A DNA stretch of 64,000 bases from Shewanella sp. HN-41 (GTDB lineage Bacteria; Pseudomonadota; Gammaproteobacteria; Enterobacterales; Shewanellaceae): NCBI RefSeq assembly GCF_000217915.1, contig NZ_AFOZ01000017.1, positions 62,001 through 126,000 on the forward strand. The letters run 5' to 3'. The notes beneath the pieces were generated by a model, which saw nothing but the letters and a program-made list of their open reading frames with translations, made no database searches and had not been told where the DNA came from. Every line of letters starts with the position of its first letter. Positions within the stretch are counted from its first letter, which is position 1. This document shows, one piece after another, positions 9,601 to 16,983 of the stretch. The position numbers and the translations under genes were made by a program.

Positions 9601-12600
9601 AAGATTTCAACGCGCTTGATGGAGTCGATACCGAGATCGGCTTCCATGTCCATGGAAAGCTCCAGCATTTCAGTGGGGTAGCCCGTCTTGTCGGCGACCA
9701 CAGCCATCATGGTTTGTTGAACTAATGCAGCGCTTAAACCGTTGGCGGCAGGCGCAGCTTGTGCTGTTGTAGAAACTACAACGGAACCCGCTGCTGGCAA
9801 CTTAGAGTTCATATAGGCAACGATTTCGCCTAAGGTACGACACTCGGCCAGATCTTCTGGGCTAAGTTCAGGTAAGCCCGGCAGTTCATCTTGCACTGTG
9901 CCTAAGATTTCAACCCGCTTGATGGAATCGATACCTAAATCGGCTTCCATATCCATGCCAAGTTCCAGCATTTCAGTGGGGTAGCCTGTTTTATCGGCAA
10001 CCACAGCCATCATTGTTTGCTGTACTTTTTCAGCACTTAAACCGCTCGTTGCTGTTGCCACAGGTGTCACTTCTGGCATCACTACAGCAGGCATGACTAA
10101 TGCAGGAGCGGCAGGAGCTGCTGGCGCAACTTGTACTGTTACCGCAGGCGCATAAGCAACGGGAGCGGTTTGCACAACAGGTGCAACAGGTGCAACAGGT
10201 GTGCTAACTGCTGATCTCGTCGCAACAGCTTGAGTCGCTACTGGTGCGGCATTGTGTGCCACTGTCGATGCAGCAACAGGCGTTGCAGCCACAGGCGCTG
10301 GAGCAACAGGTGCAGGAGCAACAGGTGCAGGAGCTGATGCAGTTGCTCGTGGCTGACTTGCAACCGCTGGAGTCAAGTGAATCGGCGCATTGTTTAACAT
10401 CGCCAAGGCCGCTTGGCTGTTACTGCTTTGCAGTTGCATAAATTCGGCGTGGCTTTGCAGGGTTTGCGCTTGATGCTGGTGGAACATTTCCATTGAGCGT
10501 TGCAGGCTTTCTGGGATTGCAATGCCAAGGCTTGCCATCTTGGCTTGTTCTGTCATCAGTGTCGTGAAAGTATCGCCATATTGCTGCGGGATGGCTAAAA
10601 ACTGTTGATGTAACTGCGCCGCTTGAGATTGTGCGCTGAAAAATGCCGTTAACGCATCGCCGCTGACGCTTGCTGTGCTTGGGCTCAACGGCGCAGTTGC
10701 TTGTTGCTGGTGATGACTTAAGCCTTGCGTAACGCTTAGGAGTTTTTGTTTTATTTCAACAGTTGCCACTTGATTTGCTTCCACTTCTATTATTTTTTCA
10801 ACCACTTTTTCGACGATGACTTCTTTCTCAACGATTTTTTCGACTTCTTTTTCGACAACGGTTTCAACGATGCGATCCACATATTGCACTTGGCTAGACA
10901 CGCTGCCTGTGGCGAGGGATTTGGCCATCTTAGCTTTGGTCGCTGCACTAATATGGTTAGTGGCAGTGAGTTTGATGTTCATTGCTGATGGTGCTTCACG
11001 CTCGGCAATCTCCTGTGACGTCACGGCTTGATAGGGGTCAACCTCAGTTAACGCCACACCGGCTACTGCTAATTGCACCGCGGCTAAGCGCAATTGACTG
11101 TCACTGTCGCCCTTAGGATTCGGGTTCATGCTGATAAGGCAAAGCTCATTTAAGTGTTCGCCTAAGGTGTTTTCAACTAACTTTTGCAGTATGTTTTTAG
11201 GGCCAAACTCGACAAACACCCGGGCGCCAGCGTCATACATGGCCTGCAGTTGTTCACTAAAGCGAACCGATTGCAGCATGTGTTGCTTAAATTCTGCTTT
11301 AATCGCTTTGCCATCGCTTGGATGCAATTGACCCGTGCCGTTGGCATAAAGTGCGATTGAAGGCGCGCTGAATTTAGCTTTATCAATGGCTTTGGCAAAG
11401 GGTTTTTGTGCGTGTCCAACCAAGGGAGTATGGAACGCGCCAGAGACGGGCAGGGCAATCGCTTTAAAGCCCAGTTCGCTAATGGCTTTCGCGGCCAGCT
11501 GAGTTTGCTCTGTGCCACCTGCGATGACTAATTGCGTCGGCGCGTTGTAGTTGGCAATTTTAACGCCATCAAACTGGGCTAAACAGCTATTGAGCGCATC
11601 GATATCATTCTTTTGCTTAAGAATGATGGCGTACATGGTTCCTAAATCAACCGCTTTACTCGCGGTATCGCTCGGCACTTGTGCCATGGCATGTCCACGG
11701 GCGAAGGCCAGCTCGACGTAATCCTCATTGGAAATCACGCCCGCCGCGCACAGTGCTGACAGTTCACCAAAGCTGTGACCCGCCACCATATCGGGGGCAA
11801 AACCTGCCTGAGTTAATAGCGAATATTGCGCCATTGAGACCGCACCTATGGCGCTTTGGGCGAACATGGTATTGGTCAGTGCCGCTTCTTGGGCTTTAAC
11901 CGCATCGGCATCGAATGCCGGAATAGGGTAAAGGATATTCGATAACGGCGTTTGGCCGTGGTGAGCAAAGACCCTATCGCTGGCCATCACTTGCTGGCGC
12001 ATTTCAGGGAAATGGCAGGCGAGTTCACGGCCCATGTTCAGGTACTGTGAACCTTGACCGGCGAACAGGGCGGCCACTTTCTTTGATTCATTCTTAGCCA
12101 CTAAGGCATAGGAGCGGTAGCTGATACCAGAAGGTAACAGCCATGCCTCGCTTGCATTGGTTTCTAAGTGTGCAATCGATTGATTTAACTGGGCTTGTAG
12201 CTGAGCGATATCCTTAGCCACAAAACCTAAACGGGCATCTGTGTCTGCCAGCGGGCGCAGCGGATATTGCTGAGCGATAGCGTTTAGGCTCGCAGCGCTG
12301 CTCTTATTGGCGTTTGCACTCACGCTTTGGCTTAGCGCTGCTTTTAACTCGCTAAGTAGCGCGGCTTTATTGGCGGCGGCAAACAATAGTGTCTGCGGCA
12401 CACTGCGCTGACGATATTGCTCATCGCGGCTGTGCTCGGGTTTGTATTCTTCTAATACGAGATGGAAGTTAGTGCCACCAAAACCAAAGGAGCTTATGCC
12501 AGCACGGCGCGGCGTACCGTCAGTACGTTGCAGCCAAGGGCGAGTTTCGGTATTTAAATAGAATGGCGAGCTTTCGATATTCAGTTTTGGATTGGGCTTA

Positions 12601-13889
12601 CTGACGTTAATGGTCGCAGGCAATACTTTGTGGTGCAGTGCCAGCGCGGCTTTGATCACCCCCGCAGTGCCCGCAGTGGATTTAGTATGGCCCACTTGGG
12701 ATTTCACAGAACCTAATGCGATATGCTGATTGGTGTCGTTACCTTGGGCAAATACCGATTTTAAGCCATTAAATTCAGCTACATCACCCGCGGCTGTGCC
12801 AGTGCCGTGGGCTTCAACTAAGCCAATGCTGTGCGGTGCAAAACCCGCGTCGTCGTAGGCGCGCTCCAATGCTTTGGCTTGGCCTTCGGGGCGCGGCGCA
12901 TAAATACTCTTAAACTTACCGTCCGATGATGCGCCAACGCCTTTGATCACGGCATAAATTCGGTCGCCATCGCGCTCGGCATCTTCAAGGCGCTTAAGTG
13001 CGACCATGCCGATACCTTCGCCGATCATCATGCCCTTAGAATCGATATCAAAGGGCTGAATGGTTTCGTTAGTGGTGAAGGCGGGCGTTTTTGAGAAGCT
13101 CATGTACATGGACGGCGAGTTGTCGGTACAGACGCCGCCGGTGATCATCATGTCGCTGCGACCTTCGGTCAGCTCAGTCAGCGCCATACGCATGGCGGCC
13201 AGCGAACCTGCACAGGCTGCATCGACTACGCAGTTCATGCCGCCAAAATCAAATCGGTTGGCGATACGGCCTGCAATCACGTTGCCTAAGGATCCTGGGA
13301 AAGAGTTTTCTTCCCAGTGGATATATTGGTCTTGGAACTTTTTGATCAGCATTTCGCTGTCTTCATCGCTCAGGCCGCTGCTTTTGAATACTTTTTTAAG
13401 CACAGGATATTGCAGGCGTGAGTTCAAGCTCTGACTGATTTTTTGACCACCGCCCACGCCTAGGGTGATGCCGATACGGTCACGATCGTAATCGGTGGGC
13501 AGATTGGCGTCGGCGAGCACTTCTTTGGCGACAATCAGCGACAGTAGTTGCGAGGTATCTGTCAGCTCAAGAATATTGGGTGGCAGGCCGAATTCCATGG
13601 GGTTGAAGTCCACTTCAGGCAAAAAACCGCCGCGTTTACAGTAGCTTTTATCGGCTTTGCTTTTGTCTGCATCGTAATAATCTTCGGCGCGCCAATGGGT
13701 GTCTGGGATGTCAGTGATGGCATCGATTTTTTCGCTGATTAAATCCCAAAATTTATTTAAATAACGTGAGTTGGCGAAGATACTGGCCATGCCGACGATG
13801 GCAACGGGCATATCTTTCAAACGTTTGTTGAGTCGTTTATCTTTTTTTGACTCAGTTGCTGAATTAGGTACAGAAGGGGTATGGCTCAT
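6690..13889 (-). CDS. pfaA: PfaA, multidomain PUFA synthase (KS-MAT-ACP2-KR-DH)
   Basis: This is the 2399-residue main subunit of the PUFA synthase, which carries and elongates the growing chain. Domains in order: ketosynthase with DAACAG, Cys226; malonyl-CoA acyltransferase with GHSFGE, Ser706; a charged Val/Glu-rich, probably coiled linker near residues 1000-1040; an Ala/Pro-rich linker; two ACP domains with LGIDSIKRV, phosphopantetheine serines 1322 and 1423; a ketoreductase with a VTGGAKG nucleotide-binding loop near 1767 and SSAAGFYGNTGQSDY near 1950; and a C-terminal hot-dog dehydratase-like region with EDHC, His2098. The ATG at 13889 follows GGAG at seven bases and overlaps the pfaR stop as ATGA. 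Characterised PfaA proteins usually carry about five or six ACPs, so two is low. PfaE nearby should attach the pantetheine arms. Confidence 0.97.
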   Translation of the reverse strand: MSHTPSVPNSATESKKDKRLNKRLKDMPVAIVGMASIFANSRYLNKFWDLISEKIDAITDIPDTHWRAEDYYDADKSKADKSYCKRGGFLPEVDFNPMEFGLPPNILELTDTSQLLSLIVAKEVLADANLPTDYDRDRIGITLGVGGGQKISQSLNSRLQYPVLKKVFKSSGLSDEDSEMLIKKFQDQYIHWEENSFPGSLGNVIAGRIANRFDFGGMNCVVDAACAGSLAAMRMALTELTEGRSDMMITGGVCTDNSPSMYMSFSKTPAFTTNETIQPFDIDSKGMMIGEGIGMVALKRLEDAERDGDRIYAVIKGVGASSDGKFKSIYAPRPEGQAKALERAYDDAGFAPHSIGLVEAHGTGTAAGDVAEFNGLKSVFAQGNDTNQHIALGSVKSQVGHTKSTAGTAGVIKAALALHHKVLPATINVSKPNPKLNIESSPFYLNTETRPWLQRTDGTPRRAGISSFGFGGTNFHLVLEEYKPEHSRDEQYRQRSVPQTLLFAAANKAALLSELKAALSQSVSANANKSSAASLNAIAQQYPLRPLADTDARLGFVAKDIAQLQAQLNQSIAHLETNASEAWLLPSGISYRSYALVAKNESKKVAALFAGQGSQYLNMGRELACHFPEMRQQVMASDRVFAHHGQTPLSNILYPIPAFDADAVKAQEAALTNTMFAQSAIGAVSMAQYSLLTQAGFAPDMVAGHSFGELSALCAAGVISNEDYVELAFARGHAMAQVPSDTASKAVDLGTMYAIILKQKNDIDALNSCLAQFDGVKIANYNAPTQLVIAGGTEQTQLAAKAISELGFKAIALPVSGAFHTPLVGHAQKPFAKAIDKAKFSAPSIALYANGTGQLHPSDGKAIKAEFKQHMLQSVRFSEQLQAMYDAGARVFVEFGPKNILQKLVENTLGEHLNELCLISMNPNPKGDSDSQLRLAAVQLAVAGVALTEVDPYQAVTSQEIAEREAPSAMNIKLTATNHISAATKAKMAKSLATGSVSSQVQYVDRIVETVVEKEVEKIVEKEVIVEKVVEKIIEVEANQVATVEIKQKLLSVTQGLSHHQQQATAPLSPSTASVSGDALTAFFSAQSQAAQLHQQFLAIPQQYGDTFTTLMTEQAKMASLGIAIPESLQRSMEMFHQHQAQTLQSHAEFMQLQSSNSQAALAMLNNAPIHLTPAVASQPRATASAPAPVAPAPVAPAPVAATPVAASTVAHNAAPVATQAVATRSAVSTPVAPVAPVVQTAPVAYAPAVTVQVAPAAPAAPALVMPAVVMPEVTPVATATSGLSAEKVQQTMMAVVADKTGYPTEMLELGMDMEADLGIDSIKRVEILGTVQDELPGLPELSPEDLAECRTLGEIVAYMNSKLPAAGSVVVSTTAQAAPAANGLSAALVQQTMMAVVADKTGYPTEMLELSMDMEADLGIDSIKRVEILGTVQDELPGLPELNPEDLAECRTLGEIVSYMQSKLGQNAVSQNVAPVSAVVQPEPAIDLPPHDLPPHSEVVLKKLPAAAELTQQSAQGESQQALTRVFAKDACIIIADDGHNAGVLAEKLYAQGLTVAVVRSPESLVASASPLNSHIASFTLAAIDDASISAVINEIKSLGTVAGFIHLQPQHKTSADAKGLVLSSAAKASVEQAFLFAKHLQPLLTTAATANTDSSFISVSRIDGGFGYLNHSQIARSELNQAALAGLTKTLSHEWPSVHCRALDIAPALDAKQLANAVIAELFATDNVLEVGVSQGAAQALERVTLVAGKADTRHSAANLTSTDKILVTGGAKGVTFECALSLAKRSKAHFILAGRSSRQAIPAWAQGKNNSELKAAAIAHIQSLGEKPTPKQVDALVWPVQSSLEIAAALEAFTVVGASAEYLSLDVNNPEAIASTIMPISELSPITGIIHGAGVLADKHIQDKTLDELARVYGTKVTGISNLLAALDLDKLKLIALFSSAAGFYGNTGQSDYAMSNDILNKAALQLAQQLPNAKVMSFDWGPWDGGMVNPALKKMFIDRGVYVIPLKAGAELFASQLLSNTGAQLLVGTDMQGTAPSDEQATQGSNLKKPKADLTTDSSGPHALASTLTAIAFTQTVKLQRTLDPKAMIFIEDHCINGNPVLPTVCAIQWMREAAFDLLKQPVKVQSYKLLKGIIFDAVTLENGALENSAPITLELELAPMAITDKAAKDTDECLSRQFSALISFEGRPQYQAILVVDDAIDDVASDYLATNSKAIAFDAQSLAGLSAITTASSLYSDGTLFHGPRLQGIESVVKFDDASLVAKVSLPHVALADCGSFVPNLASKGSQAFAEDLLLQAMLVWARLKYGAASLPSSIGEFISHTPFAFGDKGYLVLEVVKHSGRALEANIALYHQDGRLSCGMSNAKVTISKNLNGAFLANKVANKAIESVEAKVE
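9495..10044 (-). repeat. Tandem pair of ACP-coding repeats in pfaA
   Basis: Two units, about 9495-9741 and 9798-10044, are offset by exactly 303 bp (101 codons) and encode nearly identical carrier-protein domains. Both contain MEADLGIDSIKRV followed by the same helix III region. The units are joined by an Ala-rich linker. Near-identity over roughly 240 bp means short-read assembly could collapse extra copies. Confidence 0.93.
10155..10345. repeat. Ala/Pro-rich minisatellite in pfaA linker
   Basis: Short repeats of 9 bp (ggtgcaaca, three in a row near 10178-10201) and of about 15 bp (aacaggtgcaggagc, near 10304-10333) encode an APAPVAP-type flexible linker between the acyltransferase and the first ACP. 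The composition is typical of interdomain tethers. Confidence 0.75.
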
Positions 13890-14716
13890 AAAGAGTCTCC
13901 ACGGGTCGACCTAGACACGGTGACCTTGTTTTGGGATCCCGCCGCGCTTGTCTTTGGAGTGCCATGGGCACCGGGAAAACGGGCTAAGAAGGTGTGATAG
14001 TTGCGAACGAGCAACTTTCGTAAATGAAACGGCCCATGTCTGAGGACATAGGCGATATATCTATTGGTCGCTTGGGTATTGCTGTCTTGATAAATATCGA
14101 GATAAATCCAATCACTTGCCGTGTCTATGCCTAATAGCACAGAGCTTGGAGCTTGCTCGGTGAGTTGCGGTGGTATGGTGAGTGACACCACTTGCACCAC
14201 AGTGTCGCCGTCGATACTCGGTAGGGCCAGCGCCTTGGCCAAGGTTTCTGGATTGACCGTATAGGTTTGGATATCGCTGCCTTGAGTCACAGGCAATTGA
14301 TTAAAATAGCGTTCGGGTACTTGTGGTGCTTCAAATTCATCGAGCCGCGATATGCCGTAGCGCTTTAAGCAACGGGCAAGGCCGGAGCGCGACACATTGG
14401 GATTGATGTAAGTTTGGGTGACGTTGAGCAATCTATCTAAGGTGAGTCTGAGTTGGTAGCGTAATCCCACCACCACATATTCTTCCATCGGTGTGAGCGT
14501 AGTGTTGAGATGGTGTGGGGTATTTGGGCTGTCAACAATCGACTCCCGCTTACGCCATTTACGCACAGTCGCCTCGGTGATATTCAAAATTTTGGCAAGC
14601 TGGCTCACACTCAAATCAGATTGCTGAATAAAGTGCCGCATCTCAGGCGTAGTGGTGGCGTTGCCGTGTCTCCTCGTTTGTTTGGAGGACTTTTTATCTG
14701 CTGCGCTAGAACTCAT
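13886..14716 (-). CDS. pfaR: PfaR, regulator of the pfa operon; IS481-transposase-like DNA-binding protein
   Basis: PfaR is the activator located at the head of pfa operons. The 276-residue protein has a helix-turn-helix at about 35-55 (SVSQLAKILNITEATVRKW) and then a second helical region (TPHHLNTTLTP, NPNVSRSGLARCLKRYGIS) which matches, from memory of the family, the N-terminal DNA-binding half of IS481-type transposases. Residues 171-249 look like the start of the RNase H-like core, but the positions of the two catalytic aspartates appear to be Val177 and Arg238, and the protein ends before the catalytic glutamate. It would therefore bind DNA but not transpose. The stop overlaps pfaA as ATGA, which suggests translational coupling. 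The ATG at 14716 lacks a clear Shine-Dalgarno. Confidence 0.85.
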   Translation of the reverse strand: MSSSAADKKSSKQTRRHGNATTTPEMRHFIQQSDLSVSQLAKILNITEATVRKWRKRESIVDSPNTPHHLNTTLTPMEEYVVVGLRYQLRLTLDRLLNVTQTYINPNVSRSGLARCLKRYGISRLDEFEAPQVPERYFNQLPVTQGSDIQTYTVNPETLAKALALPSIDGDTVVQVVSLTIPPQLTEQAPSSVLLGIDTASDWIYLDIYQDSNTQATNRYIAYVLRHGPFHLRKLLVRNYHTFLARFPGAHGTPKTSAAGSQNKVTVSRSTRGDSL

Positions 14717-14990
14717 TAACTGCTAGTGCTCATTTATCAATATCATCCAGCATAATCTATCGGGACTGGTTGCCATTCTTGCGGGTTGCACTATAGGGTG
14801 CTCTCGTTCGGTGGCTCGCTAATTCAGAATTACAGGCTTTGGGGTCACACAATGGGGATGCAGATTACCTGAGGTTTCCGGCCGATACAATCATCTGGGA
14901 CTGGAAAAGCGAATCGATTGGCTGCGGATGTTATTTTTTGTGCACTGGGATGGCTTTATATGTTCGATTGACAGGATTTTTAGGTAATAA
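14717..14990. other. Divergent intergenic region between pfaR and pfaE
   Basis: These 274 bases separate the two divergent pfa transcription units and must hold both promoters. I see no convincing -35/-10 pair and no clear palindrome that could be named as a PfaR operator. Confidence 0.5.
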
Positions 14991-16067
14991 GTGAGCGAGT
15001 TAAGCTGTGAAGACTGCGGTTTTGCCCTTTTACGGGGTAAAATGTTCATAAAATTCAGTCTTAATCAGTGGAACTATGACAACAGCAATCCCAGCCGCGA
15101 GCACCAAATGAGCAGATTAATCGCAGAGCAAAGTGATGTTTTACCTGTTGAGCCCATGAGCAAGATAGCGCTATTTTTTATTCCGCTTGAGGGGATAAGT
15201 GCTGAGTTGCAAACTCAGGCTATGGCGTGGTTGAGTGAGGATGAGCGGGCTAAGGTTGCTCGTTATCGTGATCCCAAGGCTCAAATGAATGCGTTACTGG
15301 TGAGGGCTGCACTGCGTGTCGTATTATCAACAGTGCTACCCCACATAGGATCGGCCAGTGCTCAGCCTTTCCATCCACAGGATTGGTGTTTCGAATATGG
15401 CCCCAAGGGTAAACCGAGTCTAACGGTTTCGCAGTGGCAACAGACAGGACTGGATTTTAATCTAAGCCATAGCGGTGATTGGTTATTGATAGGTGTGGTT
15501 AAGGCGCAAAATGCGAGACCTGTTTTATTCGGTGTCGATATTGAGAGGTCGAGACCCAAAACGGATATTTATCCGATTTTAAATCACTATTTTTCCCCCC
15601 AAGAAACGTCGTCACTCTTAGCCCTTAAGGGGGAGGCGAGCCAACGGCAGCGATTTTTTGATTTATGGGCACTAAAGGAGTCTTACATTAAGGCAACGGG
15701 TTTAGGCCTAGCTCAATCGCTTAAATCCTTTGCTTTTGATTTAGCGGCGGTGGATTTAGCACAAAATAGTCATTTTAACCTGAGTGTTTCACCTGACTTA
15801 TTGGGACAGGTTGAGTTTAAACCTATCGAAATACAGGGGGGCTCCGCACTCAATGTTTCTCCTCATTTTCCGCTATTTGGCAATATTCCTGTGCTGCAAT
15901 TGGGCTCACCCAATGCCCATCAATGGCAGGTTTATTTTGGTAGATTGAATGAAGAGTACCGTTTTGCATTGAGTTTGGCGGTGAACGACTCAACCCACTT
16001 GACCCTGAACAAATTGGCTTTGTCGATGCAGATGCTCAGTATTGACACTTTGCTTAGCGGGATTTAG
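14991..16067 (+). CDS. pfaE: PfaE, Sfp-type 4'-phosphopantetheinyl transferase
   Basis: This enzyme transfers phosphopantetheine from CoA to carrier-protein serines, here most likely the two PfaA ACPs. Sfp-family motifs are clear: FGVDIER (Mg-binding aspartate) near residue 184 and FFDLWALKESYIKATG near 222. The start is uncertain. GTG 14991 is the longest, with AGG six bases upstream; in-frame ATGs at 15042, 15108 and 15156 are possible. Family proteins usually begin close to the sequence MSKIALFF, which favours 15156 (about 303 residues). It diverges from pfaR, so it is not part of the main operon transcript. A role in other carrier-protein pathways cannot be excluded. Confidence 0.9.
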   Translation: MSELSCEDCGFALLRGKMFIKFSLNQWNYDNSNPSREHQMSRLIAEQSDVLPVEPMSKIALFFIPLEGISAELQTQAMAWLSEDERAKVARYRDPKAQMNALLVRAALRVVLSTVLPHIGSASAQPFHPQDWCFEYGPKGKPSLTVSQWQQTGLDFNLSHSGDWLLIGVVKAQNARPVLFGVDIERSRPKTDIYPILNHYFSPQETSSLLALKGEASQRQRFFDLWALKESYIKATGLGLAQSLKSFAFDLAAVDLAQNSHFNLSVSPDLLGQVEFKPIEIQGGSALNVSPHFPLFGNIPVLQLGSPNAHQWQVYFGRLNEEYRFALSLAVNDSTHLTLNKLALSMQMLSIDTLLSGI

Positions 16068-16188
16068 GTGTACACTTTTAGCCATTATGCTTGAGTGTAA
16101 ATTGCCATCATTAAATGAGCTGTGTTGTACAAAACCTTGGGCGGTTTTCATGGCAAACAAAATGAACCGCGAACAATAAGGAAATACC

Positions 16189-16929
16189 ATGTTTAAAAAA
16201 ATGCTTGCATCCATTGGTATTGGCGGCGCGAGTGTTGATACCCAATTAGTGGATAATCGACTACAGCCAGGGCAAATTTTTCATGCGACCATAGTGATAA
16301 AAGGCGGTGATGTGGCGCAGCAGATCTCTGGGCTTGATCTCGCATTATTGACTAAGATAAAAGTGAGTGGTGACAATGAAAATTATTTTAAAAATCATCA
16401 ACTCGCCAGTTGGCGTTTAACCGAATCCTTTGAGATCAAGGCCGGTGAAATCCGTGAAATTCCCTTTGCAGGTAAACTGCATCCAGAAACGCCGTTTACG
16501 CTATTACCGGTACGGAACAATCAGTGCCAAGTTTGGCTGCAAACCGGGGTGGATATTGATACGGCGCTCGACCCAAACGATGTCGATGCACTTGATATTC
16601 AACCAACACCAGTCGCTGAACATGTATTAAATGCCATGGATAGCTTAGGTTATGTGCTCTTTAAGGCAGATGTGGAGCAAGGTTTTTTAAATACCCGGGC
16701 CTTTAGCTCAACTTCTGGTTGTTATCAAGAATTGGAATTTAAGCCCCGCAGCATGGGATATAATGCGGTGCGCGAAGTGGAAGTTTCTCTGGTATGTGAA
16801 GCCGAGCAAACCCATGTATTAGTCGAATTAGACCGTGGATTTAGAGGTGATGGATACCAGTATTTTACCTTGTCTAACGAGGCTTCCTTCGGCCAAGTAC
16901 TAGAGGCATTTAAAGCTAATATACGCTAA
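16189..16929 (+). CDS. Spo0M-like (SpoOM, arrestin-fold) protein
   Basis: This 246-residue protein resembles the Spo0M family, named for a Bacillus sporulation-control protein but widespread in non-sporulating bacteria, with an arrestin-like beta-sandwich fold. Recognisable features are the N-terminal MFKKMLASIGIGGASVDT segment, the LxPGQIFHATIVIKGGD strand region and the C-terminal EASFG-type tail. No signal peptide or membrane segment is seen, so it is probably cytoplasmic. AAGGAA six bases upstream supports the ATG. It is transcribed alone and closed by the hairpin at 16947. Its function in Shewanella is not known to me. Confidence 0.85.
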   Translation: MFKKMLASIGIGGASVDTQLVDNRLQPGQIFHATIVIKGGDVAQQISGLDLALLTKIKVSGDNENYFKNHQLASWRLTESFEIKAGEIREIPFAGKLHPETPFTLLPVRNNQCQVWLQTGVDIDTALDPNDVDALDIQPTPVAEHVLNAMDSLGYVLFKADVEQGFLNTRAFSSTSGCYQELEFKPRSMGYNAVREVEVSLVCEAEQTHVLVELDRGFRGDGYQYFTLSNEASFGQVLEAFKANIR

Positions 16930-16946
16930 TAATGGTTATGAATAAT

Positions 16947-16974
16947 AAAAAGCCCTGATAATTCAGGGCTTTTT
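16947..16974. terminator. Bidirectional intrinsic terminator
   Basis: An 8-bp perfect stem (AGCCCTGA / TCAGGGCT) has A4 on its left and T4 on its right. It lies between the converging Spo0M-like gene and the alkylsulfatase gene and can serve both. Confidence 0.9.
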
Positions 16975-16983
16975 ACTTTGAGG

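Noticed and set aside
9495..10044. Signs that the ACP repeats are a recent assembly duplication
   Set aside because: The two units differ at scattered synonymous positions, so they are real separate copies; collapse of further copies remains possible.
13886..14716. A live IS481-family insertion sequence
   Set aside because: No terminal inverted repeats or target duplication seen, catalytic residues appear lost, and the gene is fused by overlap into the pfa operon.
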